64,000 nucleotides of DNA, from assembly GCA_028286345.1 (NCBI GenBank), contig JAQBRT010000001.1:124001-188000 (forward strand), read 5' to 3'. Position 1 is the first letter of the stretch. Every line of letters begins with the position of its first letter. Of the stretch, positions 6,531-14,582 are shown piece after piece. The translations under genes were made by a program, and so were the position numbers. Origin of the DNA: Candidatus Saccharimonadota bacterium. GTDB taxonomy: Bacteria; Patescibacteriota; Saccharimonadia; Saccharimonadales; UBA4665. The notes beneath the pieces were generated by a model, which worked only from the letters and a program-made list of their open reading frames with translations, made no database searches and had not been told where the DNA came from.

Positions 6531-7016
6531 ATGGCGCGACGGAATCGCGATGATGATCTTCTTTTAGAGGAAGACGAACTAACCGCCGCCTTTTTAGGTG
6601 ATGATGATCTGGGCGCTCCAGTAGAGCCAGTAGCTCCTACGGTAGCCGCCACCCCATCTGTTGAAGATGAGTGGGACGAGGACGATAGTGTTCCCGGCCA
6701 GCTCGCTGTTGACGTTTATGAAACTCGCGAGAAGCTTGTTGTTAAAGCCCGCACCGCTGGCGTTAACAAGGGTGACCTCGATGTCAGCATTTCTGACAAC
6801 CAGCTAACCGTACGCGGCACTCTGAGCGCCGGTAATGAAGACGGCGTCGAGAACTACTTCTTGCAAGAATGTTACTGGGGTGAGTTTTCCCGTACCATCG
6901 CACTGCCTGTGCCTGTTAAAGAAGAAGAGATCGAAGCTGTCCTTAAGGACGGCGTCCTGACCATTAGCTTTGGCAAGGTCAAGCAAGACACCATCAAAAA
7001 GATCCAAGTTCTTTAG
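6531..7016 (+). CDS. Hsp20/alpha-crystallin small heat shock protein
   Basis: The product is 161 residues. An acidic N-terminal arm of about 55 residues is followed by an alpha-crystallin domain (about 60-155) with the LAVDVYETREKLVVKA strand, the DLDVSISDNQLTVRG segment and the late A-x-x-x-(D/N)-G-V-L motif as AVLKDGVLTISF. Such proteins bind unfolding proteins without ATP. A GGAGGG ribosome site lies nine bases before the ATG, behind a good promoter. The terminator after it is shared with the convergent pilin-like operon. Confidence 0.92.
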   Translation: MARRNRDDDLLLEEDELTAAFLGDDDLGAPVEPVAPTVAATPSVEDEWDEDDSVPGQLAVDVYETREKLVVKARTAGVNKGDLDVSISDNQLTVRGTLSAGNEDGVENYFLQECYWGEFSRTIALPVPVKEEEIEAVLKDGVLTISFGKVKQDTIKKIQVL

Positions 7017-7035
7017 AACTCCAGGTCTGCTATAT

Positions 7036-7072
7036 AAAAATAATCCCCTCGCATAGGAGGGGATTATTTTTA
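7036..7072. terminator. Bidirectional rho-independent terminator
   Basis: AAAAATAATCCCCTC pairs with GAGGGGATTATTTTT around the loop GCATAG, giving T-runs on both strands. It ends both the hsp20 gene and the leftward pilin-like array. Confidence 0.92.
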
Positions 7073-7085
7073 TATTTTGCAGTGT

Positions 7086-7502
7086 CTAGCTTGTGAGGCC
7101 GGTGCTTGCAGCAGTCGACAGGACATAGTGCACAATGAACTGTGCCAGCGCAACAATGATCAGGCCAACAATGGCGTAGACCAAGGTGTTCTTGGCGCCA
7201 GAAACGTTACCACTGTCACCACCTGAGGTGATGTACTTGAAACCACCGTAGATGATCATGATGACAGATACAATACCAACTACGACTGACAGAAGGTTAA
7301 CGATGGTTGAGGCCACGCTCTTCAGCTTGTCGTTAGGGTTGGCTGCATCACAGCTGCCGCTACCACCAGCAGCGGCAGTAACGCCAGTACATAGGTTGGT
7401 AGTAATATTGTCGGCATAGACAACGGCTGGGGCCAGGGCAGGTGCGCCCATAGTTAGTGCCATCATTGCGACGAGTACGTAGTTCTTAATTTTCTTAATC
7501 AT
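7086..7502 (-). CDS. VirB2/TrbC-like pilin-type membrane protein 1
   Basis: The 138-residue protein has a signal peptide (about 5-30), a short extracellular loop with two cysteines, then two membrane helices (about 64-88 and 108-130). Between them is a polar turn, GGFKYITSGGDSGNVSGAKN, the motif shared by all six neighbours. This topology matches VirB2/TrbC pilins of type IV secretion systems. It is last in the leftward array but has its own TTGAAG-N17-TATAAG promoter and an AAAGG ribosome site, so it may be the most abundant subunit. The pilin role is inferred. Confidence 0.75.
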   Translation of the reverse strand: MIKKIKNYVLVAMMALTMGAPALAPAVVYADNITTNLCTGVTAAAGGSGSCDAANPNDKLKSVASTIVNLLSVVVGIVSVIMIIYGGFKYITSGGDSGNVSGAKNTLVYAIVGLIIVALAQFIVHYVLSTAASTGLTS

Positions 7503-7533
7503 TATTGTTTGCCTTTCTTTAGCTTCTTTTTAA

Positions 7534-7562
7534 CTTATAGCATATTTGGTAGTGTGCTTCAA
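7534..7562 (-). promoter_or_regulatory. Internal promoter for the last pilin-like gene
   Basis: On the minus strand TTGAAG (7557-7562) and TATAAG (7534-7539) are 17 bases apart, with a 31-base segment to the ATG at 7502 that contains AAAGG. It would allow separate, higher expression of the last gene of the array. Confidence 0.72.
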
Positions 7563-7564
7563 TC

Positions 7565-7951
7565 TTACTTAGCGGCGCTCAGGGCAAAGTGTACGATTGC
7601 TTGGGCCAGGGCAGCAATGAATAAACCGACAATTGCGTAGAGCAACGTATTCTTGGCTGAGGTTACATTACTCGGGTCGCCACTTGCAAGTATATACTTG
7701 AGGCCACTGATAATCACCATTATAACGGCCACAATACCAACAATGTAGCTCAGAATAGTTACGACCGACTTAACTAAGGAGTTAATGCCACCATTACTGT
7801 TAGGACCACAGGTCTGGGCACTGTTGAGTTGCTGCAAGCCTGAGCAAGCATCGCCTTTAAGGTCTGCAAATGCAGGGGTTAGGGTAGTGGCACCAAGCAG
7901 CGCAGTAAAGCTGAGTGCCAGAGTTATAACTGCAAGTTTAAATTTCGACAT
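7565..7951 (-). CDS. VirB2/TrbC-like pilin-type membrane protein 2
   Basis: The 128-residue protein has a signal peptide (about 5-29), a two-cysteine loop, and two helices flanking GLKYILASGDPSNVTSAKN. It is the closest relative in the array to protein 1: the turn and the following LLYAIVGLFIAALAQAIVHF helix match it at most positions. It starts nine bases after the stop of protein 3 with an AAGGA ribosome site, so it is in the same transcript. It is presumably an alternative or co-assembling pilin subunit. Confidence 0.75.
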   Translation of the reverse strand: MSKFKLAVITLALSFTALLGATTLTPAFADLKGDACSGLQQLNSAQTCGPNSNGGINSLVKSVVTILSYIVGIVAVIMVIISGLKYILASGDPSNVTSAKNTLLYAIVGLFIAALAQAIVHFALSAAK

Positions 7952-7960
7952 AGTAAATCC

Positions 7961-8359
7961 TTATTTGCCTAGGTTATTAATAACAAAGATGACTATAGCT
8001 TGGGCCACAACAGCAACCACAACGCCCACGATGCAGTAAACTATGCTGCTGCGTGCGTTGGCAATGGCACTGCTATCCCCGCTCGAGAGCATCATCCGCA
8101 GGCCGGCAACAATCAGGCCAATAACAGCGGCAGCCCCGACAACATAAGACAGGATATTGATGATTGAGCCGATCAAACTGACAATTGGGTTCTGGCTTGA
8201 TTTGCTCTGAGTATTGACGGCCTGACAAACATCTGTCTGCCCCAGTGCACCGGATGAACAGCCTGGCGTCACATTAACCGCATATGCCGGCACTGTCGCA
8301 ACTACAGTTGCCGACAGGGTAGAGAACATGACCAGTAGCGAAAGGATAAATCTTTTCAT
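7961..8359 (-). CDS. VirB2/TrbC-like pilin-type membrane protein 3
   Basis: The 132-residue protein has a signal peptide (about 4-27), a loop with two cysteines, and two helices around GLRMMLSSGDSSAIANARS. The ATG lies two bases after the stop of protein 4, so translation is probably coupled. The second helix ends VIFVINNLGK. It is the same family as its neighbours but more diverged from proteins 1 and 2. A structural role in the envelope-spanning machine is inferred from the locus. Confidence 0.72.
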   Translation of the reverse strand: MKRFILSLLVMFSTLSATVVATVPAYAVNVTPGCSSGALGQTDVCQAVNTQSKSSQNPIVSLIGSIINILSYVVGAAAVIGLIVAGLRMMLSSGDSSAIANARSSIVYCIVGVVVAVVAQAIVIFVINNLGK

Positions 8360-8361
8360 AT

Positions 8362-8679
8362 TTATAGTTTACCTATAGTGAAGCCAACAATGATCTCTGC
8401 ACTTAATGATATAACCAAGCCAACGGCGGCATAAATAATCGTTTTCCGTGCTTTGGCAACTTCTTGCGGGTTACCTTGAGCAGTTATAAAGCGCAGGCCA
8501 GCTATAACAATCATCAACACAGCGGCAGCGGCAAAGCTGGCAAGCACGATTGTCAGAATCCGCTGCAACTGGCCACCGCTGGCGGCTACAACCGGCAGGC
8601 CGGGGCTACAGCCAGCGGTGCCATCACCGCAGTTAACCAGGCCTTGTGCAGCAAGAAGTTGAAGCACATGCGCAACCAT
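8362..8679 (-). CDS. VirB2/TrbC-like pilin-type membrane protein 4
   Basis: At 105 residues this is the shortest member. It lacks a recognisable long signal peptide and starts with about 35 residues containing two cysteines, then has two helices around GLRFITAQGNPQEVAKARK. The start codon shares its A with the TAA stop of protein 5, so translation must be coupled. The different N-terminus suggests it is a membrane component rather than a processed pilin; that distinction is inference. Confidence 0.7.
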   Translation of the reverse strand: MVAHVLQLLAAQGLVNCGDGTAGCSPGLPVVAASGGQLQRILTIVLASFAAAAVLMIVIAGLRFITAQGNPQEVAKARKTIIYAAVGLVISLSAEIIVGFTIGKL

Positions 8680-9044
8680 TACTTAATACTCCCGGCAATG
8701 AAGCTAACAAGCACACTGGCAAAGATAGAGATTGCTAGGCCGGCAAGTGCATTAATAATTGTCATACGTGCCTTATTGGTTTTATCTGGCTCGCCCTGGC
8801 TCGTCAGGTAGTTAAACCCACCGTAGATGACAGCAATGACTGCAATGAGCGCGCCAACGCGTAGCATGATTTCGATAATTGCAGCTACGACCAACCAAAC
8901 GTCATTAAGGCCAGTGAAAGCCGGGGTGCAGATACCGTTGGAGCCAGGAACGCTATCAAGGTATTGATACCAGTGCGGAAACGCAAAAAAGCTACCGCCG
9001 CCCGTACAAGCATCTGCAATCAGCGAAAGAGGCAACTGGATCAC
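8679..9044 (-). CDS. VirB2/TrbC-like pilin-type membrane protein 5
   Basis: The 121-residue protein starts with GTG, overlapping the TGA of protein 6 by four bases. The N-terminus is atypical, with two cysteines and an aromatic FFAFPHWYQYLD stretch and no classic signal. Helices then surround the family turn GGFNYLTSQGEPDKTNKARM. It shares the family fold but is diverged. The four-base overlap shows tight translational coupling within the array. Confidence 0.7.
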   Translation of the reverse strand: MIQLPLSLIADACTGGGSFFAFPHWYQYLDSVPGSNGICTPAFTGLNDVWLVVAAIIEIMLRVGALIAVIAVIYGGFNYLTSQGEPDKTNKARMTIINALAGLAISIFASVLVSFIAGSIK

Positions 9045-9445
9045 TTGAGTATCCCCGCTGGCAGAATGTAATTAAGGAAAGCAAAACCAAAAATATAGAT
9101 AAGCAGGGCTATAACGCTACTTTGGATACGGTTAATTGCCGCTGCCGTTGCCTGTGGATCCCCACGGGAAGCAGAATACTGGATACCTGCAAAGACAATT
9201 GACCCAATAACAATTAGCCCAACCCCAGCGCTCAAGAAGCGAAGAATGCCAAATGAAGCATCGAGAATAGGGTTTCCTTTGCCACGGCAACCGATATCAA
9301 TGCTTGGAGTATATACCTGGTCCGTATTCTTAGGGTCACCGCAGGGTGTCACCGCCGAAGCCACAGCAGGGGTAACCGAGAAAACAAACACCACAAATAG
9401 TGCCAGGACCATACTAAAACGTTTCATTTTTTGTATACGGTTCAT
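9041..9445 (-). CDS. VirB2/TrbC-like pilin-type membrane protein 6 (first gene)
   Basis: The 134-residue protein is first in the leftward operon. It has a signal peptide (about 8-31), two cysteines in the extracellular loop, and two helices around GIQYSASRGDPQATAAAIN. It is the most diverged in the second helix. A near-consensus promoter (TTGCAC-N17-TATAGT) ends eight bases before the ATG, and there is no ribosome site, so the mRNA should be leaderless. It faces away from the secretion operon that starts at 9510. Confidence 0.72.
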   Translation of the reverse strand: MNRIQKMKRFSMVLALFVVFVFSVTPAVASAVTPCGDPKNTDQVYTPSIDIGCRGKGNPILDASFGILRFLSAGVGLIVIGSIVFAGIQYSASRGDPQATAAAINRIQSSVIALLIYIFGFAFLNYILPAGILK

Positions 9446-9453
9446 TTTTTATA

Positions 9454-9482
9454 ACTATACCGCTATTTTGCAACTGGTGCAA
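9454..9482 (-). promoter_or_regulatory. Promoter of the pilin-like operon, leaderless
   Basis: On the minus strand TTGCAC (9477-9482) and TATAGT (9454-9459) are 17 bases apart, and the -10 ends eight bases before the ATG at 9445. With normal start-site spacing the RNA begins at or next to the start codon. Confidence 0.8.
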
Positions 9483-9509
9483 TTGTGAAGATTGCGCCAT
9501 AATATGGTC

Positions 9510-9920
9510 ATGCGCAAAAAGCTTATGGTGGTTTTTTTGAGTTTTCTCGCAATAATTTTCGGGATCATACTCATCCAATTATTTATTAATCATTCACATA
9601 ATAATGCCGCCAAGTCTGTTAGCGGGCAGTTTGTGAGCGATGTATTAAACGGTGACAGCAAGGATTCATACGCCCTATTCAGCTCCCAAGCGCAACAGGG
9701 GACAGCTACCGGTGACTGGGCCGACACTGTGACAACCCTAGGTAACTTTTTTGCGGGTCGTAATGCATCTTATGCTTCGATGAGCAGCGACAAAGCCTCC
9801 AAAACCAAAACTGTCCTTTACAAAATCCCAGGTAACGATGGCAACTACATATTAAAGGTACTCCTTACTAGCCAAAGCAATACCTGGTATGTGGAGTCAT
9901 TTAGTAGTACGCGGCAATAA
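9510..9920 (+). CDS. Small membrane-anchored protein, secretion locus
   Basis: The 136-residue protein has an N-terminal membrane helix (about 5-25) and an extracellular domain of about 105 residues resembling small NTF2-like or DUF4878-type folds (a VSGQFVSDVLNGDSKDSYAL helix, strands ending NTWYVESF). That resemblance is tentative. I chose the ATG at 9510 because a CATAAT -10 (9498-9503) ends six bases before it and there is no ribosome site; the ATG at 9504 would abut the -10. It leads the rightward secretion operon. Confidence 0.65.
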   Translation: MRKKLMVVFLSFLAIIFGIILIQLFINHSHNNAAKSVSGQFVSDVLNGDSKDSYALFSSQAQQGTATGDWADTVTTLGNFFAGRNASYASMSSDKASKTKTVLYKIPGNDGNYILKVLLTSQSNTWYVESFSSTRQ

Positions 9921-9991
9921 TAATGTACAGGTACTTCTTTTTTTGGGGCTATCCTGAGATAATAGGTATGTAAATACAAAATGAGCGCTCT

Positions 9992-12900
9992 GTGATAATA
10001 AAAAATAAGTTGCGGCAAATTTCTAATGCTGGCCTTGCGGTCAGTTTTTTGGCGTTTAGCCTCCTTAGCACTTTGACTTTATTGCTGCCACATGCCAGCG
10101 CGGTGACCACCAGCTCTATATCAACTGTTTACGGTGACCCGGCAATCAAATGTGCACCTTCGATAACTGCGCTTGGTGGTTTTCCCTATTCGATACCTGT
10201 ATTTAAGGCCGCTGGGCAATCAAATGTGCCAAGTGAATTAAGTCGTTTAGCTGCCGGTTCTGTGAGCGGTGTAGGCAACACGGCAGCATCAAAAGCCGTC
10301 TTTAAAGACCTCTCTGATCTTAAAGCCATCCCTATGATCACCTTTAAAGCCGCTAATGGTGCCACAAATAATAATGATCTCTGTGCGGGTTCATTAGTTT
10401 TCTTCCGCCAGCTTGAAGCAAGTGATCAAAATACCTTTTATGGAATCTGGAGCTGTCCAGCGGCCTTTAATAACACGCCGCTATGTGCAAGGGCAGGCGG
10501 GGGTGTGCCTACTTACCGCGTGGTTACGGGAACGGTTGACCCAAAGGCTAAAACACTGACTTTTGGTTTACCCGATGGCACAAGTGGGACTGTATTGCTC
10601 GCACAAACAGATAACGCGCTTACCAATCCGAATATTTTTACCCAAGGAAGTACTACTGGTGCAGGCAATGCGGGAGGCGGAGTTGACCTGGCAACATGTA
10701 TCGTTGCAAACTCTCATAGCGGCATTCAAAAGCCTTGCCTTGACCCTCGTTCGAATGCTAGTTTTACTGACTGGGGTCATATTTCATACGATGGTAATGT
10801 TTATGTCGCCGGCCAGTGGGGTGGCGGTGATCATATGTATTACACGCTTGTGGCAACAAGCAAGAATGCCAAGCTAGCATCCCTGTCACCACGATTTGAC
10901 ATTAATACGCATGCGGATCAAACGGACTTTAACATAGACGATGCCAAAGACCCTCAGCAGCTTTCTCAGCTTAAAGATGCACTAAATCGAACCGGCGGTA
11001 AGAGACAAACAATCGATATCACCTTTCAGGCTGATGGCACCTCAGGCAATGTGACTACTAATATGAGCGGCGTACATGCTGTAGCAGATTACTATCCCGA
11101 TAGTAAGGATGCGAGTAAGGATTACATCGAGCTAGTCTTTACTAGTGCGGGTGGGAACGAAAGCCACTTTCTTGGAAAGTACACACGAGCAGACGATAAG
11201 AGCACTACTTTCACCCTTGCGGGTGCGGGTTATAGCGGTTGTGGCACAACGCTTCAGCCCCGCTTTGTCTTAGGTTCAAACCCCCGAACCAAGGGAGCAA
11301 TCGCACCAGCAAATTGGTCTTTGCAGGCTAACTCAACACCGTGTCAGGAGCTGGCAATTCCGGTTACGGTACATGTTCAGGCAATGGATGCCGTACCGCC
11401 AACAGCACCAACAAAATCCGTAAATACAGATAACGCAGCAAGCGGTCCATCTTGTGAAGCCCACGGTACCAACCTGTCATGGATTTTGTGCCCAATTATC
11501 GATATTGCATCGCATGCAATTCAGTCTATTTACAACAATATGATCCAGCCATTGCTCGTAACCAAAGCTATTGATATCACTAATAACCCAGCCGATCCTA
11601 CGCACACGTTCCAGATTTGGTCTAACTTTAGGCTTATTGGTGACATCTTCTTGGTTGCTGCGTTAATTATTGTTGTATATGCGCAGTCAATCGGTGGAGG
11701 GATGCTAGACGCTTATACTGCTAAAAAAATGCTGCCACGTTTGTTGATTGCCGGCATACTCATCAATACATCGATCTATCTAGTGGCATTAGCTGTAGAT
11801 ATTAGTAACGTGGTAGGCAATGGCATTGCAGCGCTCTTGGAGGCACCGTTTAAATCTACCCCGGGCGGATTTAAGATACAGCTGTCTGGTCTAGGTTCTG
11901 ATGTGGGTATGGGTGCAATTATTGCGGGTGGTGTTTACGCCTGGTTTGCCGGCGCTGCTCTAATCGAATTCATGCTTGTATTTATGTTAGTGCCAGGGTT
12001 CTTAATTTTTATCGCCATCTTGGCAACTGTAGTGCTCAGGCGAGGGTTAATTCTATTGCTTATTGTCTTGGCGCCAGTTGCATTTGCACTGTATTGCCTG
12101 CCAAACACCGAAAAATACTTCAGACAATGGTGGGATACGCTCTTTAAAACACTCCTGGTATACCCGATTATTGCGGTACTTTTCGCTCTCGGCAACATCA
12201 TGTCCGTGACAATTAATCTTGCTGTCAAATCGGGTGATGGTGGCGCATCGGCAGCCGTTGCAGACCTACTTTCCATTGCCGCTCTTTTTGTTCCATTGTT
12301 CTTGATACCATTTAGTTTTAAGCTGGCTGGCGGTATCTTGGGCCGTGCGCATGATGCCCTTCAGACTGCCGGTAAGCGTGGCAGCGAGTTCTGGAAAGGC
12401 AACCAGAACGATCCTTTCAGCCGACGTAATCAAGCACGTTACAAGTTAGGTGATCGTAACACCCTGATGCGCGAGCGAGCCGTAGATCGTGGCTCTGCCG
12501 AGGGTGCCGGTATTGGTAGGCGCACAATTGGGCGTGCAGCTAACTGGGGAAACCTGCAAGCGAAGCGCTCTATGTACAACAAGCAGCGTTCCGAAATGCT
12601 TCAAGGCCAAATCAACACTGGTGATGATAGCAACATCCGTGACCTATTTATTGCCTGGGATTCCACTGGCGGTAAAGATGGTAGCGGTGCTTGGTACCGG
12701 CGCATGGACATGGAAAATGGTCATAGAGTCGCTGGAGCCAGTGCCGTCTATGAGGGGACAAACGCTCGCCAGCGTGGTCAGATCGCCAAGAACAAATCCA
12801 TGAGCCTCTACAAGGGTGATAAGTCTGCTGTTCAGGATGCCTTGTACTATGAATGGAAAAAGACTAGCTTTGAGCCATCGCAAATGGGCCGCATTGGCCA

Positions 12901-13477
12901 TCAATATGGTGAAATATTAGCTGAGCACGGATTTAATGAGGGCGAAGGCGCCGGCATGATGAAAGGCGTTACCTTTAGACACCAAGGCCAGTCGTTGGCC
13001 GGCAAGCACTCAACCTACAAGAAGCAAGACGACGGTAGTTGGGGTTGGAAAACCGACCACATGTCTCTTACTAAAGAGGGAAGCCTCAACATTGGTACCT
13101 ATGGTTGGAGCAACCAGGACGTCTCCACTTTCGATGAACTATCTTCAGGGTATAACGGCATGAGCCAAGTGCTTGGTGCAGAGGGCATCGAATCCAAAGC
13201 TGGATTTGGTGACCAAACCGTTATTAGAGACACCGGAACCGAGTACGATGGCAAAACTCGCGACCAAGTTGCCAATGCCCGCAAGCAGCTGATTGCTATG
13301 GCCGAAACGCTTAACCCATCCCGAGGTTCGAGTGCTCAGGGTAGGGTCGATACTGTGGGCGAAGATGGCCCTCAAATCACTGGCATGGGTGGCGTCAGTG
13401 GTGCCCCAGTACGTGTTCAGGAAGCCGCCCGCAACTTCCACAGAACAGTATTTGGTGGAACTGATGGTGATGGTTAG
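9992..13477 (+). CDS. VirB6/TrbL-like secretion channel protein with large extra domains
   Basis: The 1161-residue protein starts at GTG with a signal peptide (about 8-38). An extracellular domain of about 500 residues containing several cysteines follows. About six membrane helices (roughly 545-790) include the RRGLILLLIVLAPVAFALYC segment typical of VirB6/TrbL-like polytopic proteins, then a polar cytoplasmic tail of about 370 residues rich in Gly, Arg and Lys. VirB6 forms the inner-membrane channel of type IV systems. Family members usually have about 300-450 residues, so the outer domain and tail are lineage-specific additions. Position before PrgI and VirB4 supports the call. Confidence 0.82.
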   Translation: MIIKNKLRQISNAGLAVSFLAFSLLSTLTLLLPHASAVTTSSISTVYGDPAIKCAPSITALGGFPYSIPVFKAAGQSNVPSELSRLAAGSVSGVGNTAASKAVFKDLSDLKAIPMITFKAANGATNNNDLCAGSLVFFRQLEASDQNTFYGIWSCPAAFNNTPLCARAGGGVPTYRVVTGTVDPKAKTLTFGLPDGTSGTVLLAQTDNALTNPNIFTQGSTTGAGNAGGGVDLATCIVANSHSGIQKPCLDPRSNASFTDWGHISYDGNVYVAGQWGGGDHMYYTLVATSKNAKLASLSPRFDINTHADQTDFNIDDAKDPQQLSQLKDALNRTGGKRQTIDITFQADGTSGNVTTNMSGVHAVADYYPDSKDASKDYIELVFTSAGGNESHFLGKYTRADDKSTTFTLAGAGYSGCGTTLQPRFVLGSNPRTKGAIAPANWSLQANSTPCQELAIPVTVHVQAMDAVPPTAPTKSVNTDNAASGPSCEAHGTNLSWILCPIIDIASHAIQSIYNNMIQPLLVTKAIDITNNPADPTHTFQIWSNFRLIGDIFLVAALIIVVYAQSIGGGMLDAYTAKKMLPRLLIAGILINTSIYLVALAVDISNVVGNGIAALLEAPFKSTPGGFKIQLSGLGSDVGMGAIIAGGVYAWFAGAALIEFMLVFMLVPGFLIFIAILATVVLRRGLILLLIVLAPVAFALYCLPNTEKYFRQWWDTLFKTLLVYPIIAVLFALGNIMSVTINLAVKSGDGGASAAVADLLSIAALFVPLFLIPFSFKLAGGILGRAHDALQTAGKRGSEFWKGNQNDPFSRRNQARYKLGDRNTLMRERAVDRGSAEGAGIGRRTIGRAANWGNLQAKRSMYNKQRSEMLQGQINTGDDSNIRDLFIAWDSTGGKDGSGAWYRRMDMENGHRVAGASAVYEGTNARQRGQIAKNKSMSLYKGDKSAVQDALYYEWKKTSFEPSQMGRIGHQYGEILAEHGFNEGEGAGMMKGVTFRHQGQSLAGKHSTYKKQDDGSWGWKTDHMSLTKEGSLNIGTYGWSNQDVSTFDELSSGYNGMSQVLGAEGIESKAGFGDQTVIRDTGTEYDGKTRDQVANARKQLIAMAETLNPSRGSSAQGRVDTVGEDGPQITGMGGVSGAPVRVQEAARNFHRTVFGGTDGDG

Positions 13478-13488
13478 AGGGCTAATAC

Positions 13489-14544
13489 GTGGCAACATAT
13501 AAAGTAATCCAAGACATCGAAGCAGAGGACAAGCTCCTTGGCCCGTTGACCCTGCGCCAGTTTATCTATGGCTTGGTGAGCGCTTTCTTCCTGTACATCT
13601 GTTTTATTGTGGTCACCAGGGGTGCACCGGTGCTGCTGATCGCATTCTTCCCGCCAGCTGCCTTTTGTGGCTTCTTTGCGTTTCCGTTCATGCAAGACCA
13701 GCCAACTGAAGTGTGGGCACTGGCTAAGATCCGCTTTTTGTTTATGCCGCGCCGCCGTATCTGGAACCAGAGCGGGGTAAAGCAGCTGGTTACTATAACT
13801 GTGCCAAAGAAGATTGAACGGGTCCTGACCGACGGGCTGTCACAAAATGAAGTACGCAGCCGGCTCTCGGCACTAGCCAACACGCTGGATAGCCGCGGAT
13901 GGGCCGTCAAAAATGTTAACGTTAACTTATATAACCAGATGGCCATCACGTCGGCTACGGTTTCGTCTGACCGCTTGATCGATATGAACAGCATCCCACA
14001 GCAAGTCCCGAGCTACGACATCCAGGCTGCTGATGACATCCTTGATGAGCACAACAACCCGGTTGCCCAACAGTTTGAGCAAATGATCAATGCTTCGGCC
14101 CAGGCTCACCGCCAACAGCTCATAAATACACTCAATAGCCCGGCCGTACCAACACCGGTACAAACCACAACCGACAAGCCGGCCGACTATTGGTTTATGC
14201 AGCAGCCTGGTAGTGCCGCAGCTGGGCCGGTTATGCCAATGGCAATGCCCGTAGCCCAAGATGAAACACCAGAAGAAGAATCATTGATTGCCCAGATTAA
14301 AAGCCATCGCGACGAACAGGACAGCGTCATGAACTCGCACCTGCGCACACTCCAACCGATTGACGAACAGGCCGCAAACGCGCCAAAACCAGCCCCAACG
14401 CCTAGCCCAGTAACCCCTGACCCTGCTATACTATCGTTAGCAAATAACAACGACCTAAACGTGGCGACATTGGCACGTGAAGCCAATAAGTCAAAGGGTT
14501 CAGACGAACCGGGCAATGGGGAAGTTGTCGTTTCACTCCGCTAA
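13489..14544 (+). CDS. PrgI family type IV secretion protein
   Basis: The 351-residue protein starts at GTG with TAGAGGG upstream. The first 110 residues match PrgI: a short N-terminal strand region (DIEAEDKLLGPLTLRQF), two membrane helices (about 26-45 and 47-66), then the FPFMQDQPTEVWALAKIRF and MPRRRIWN segments. PrgI is known from Gram-positive conjugation systems as a membrane partner of the VirB4 ATPase. The remaining 240 residues are soluble, Pro- and Gln-rich and probably disordered. The position 11 bases after the VirB6-like gene and before the VirB4 pair is the usual PrgI context. Confidence 0.88.
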   Translation: MATYKVIQDIEAEDKLLGPLTLRQFIYGLVSAFFLYICFIVVTRGAPVLLIAFFPPAAFCGFFAFPFMQDQPTEVWALAKIRFLFMPRRRIWNQSGVKQLVTITVPKKIERVLTDGLSQNEVRSRLSALANTLDSRGWAVKNVNVNLYNQMAITSATVSSDRLIDMNSIPQQVPSYDIQAADDILDEHNNPVAQQFEQMINASAQAHRQQLINTLNSPAVPTPVQTTTDKPADYWFMQQPGSAAAGPVMPMAMPVAQDETPEEESLIAQIKSHRDEQDSVMNSHLRTLQPIDEQAANAPKPAPTPSPVTPDPAILSLANNNDLNVATLAREANKSKGSDEPGNGEVVVSLR

Positions 14545-14582
14545 GGCGCGAGGGTTTGTAAACAAAGGTGGGTGAGTAGCTA

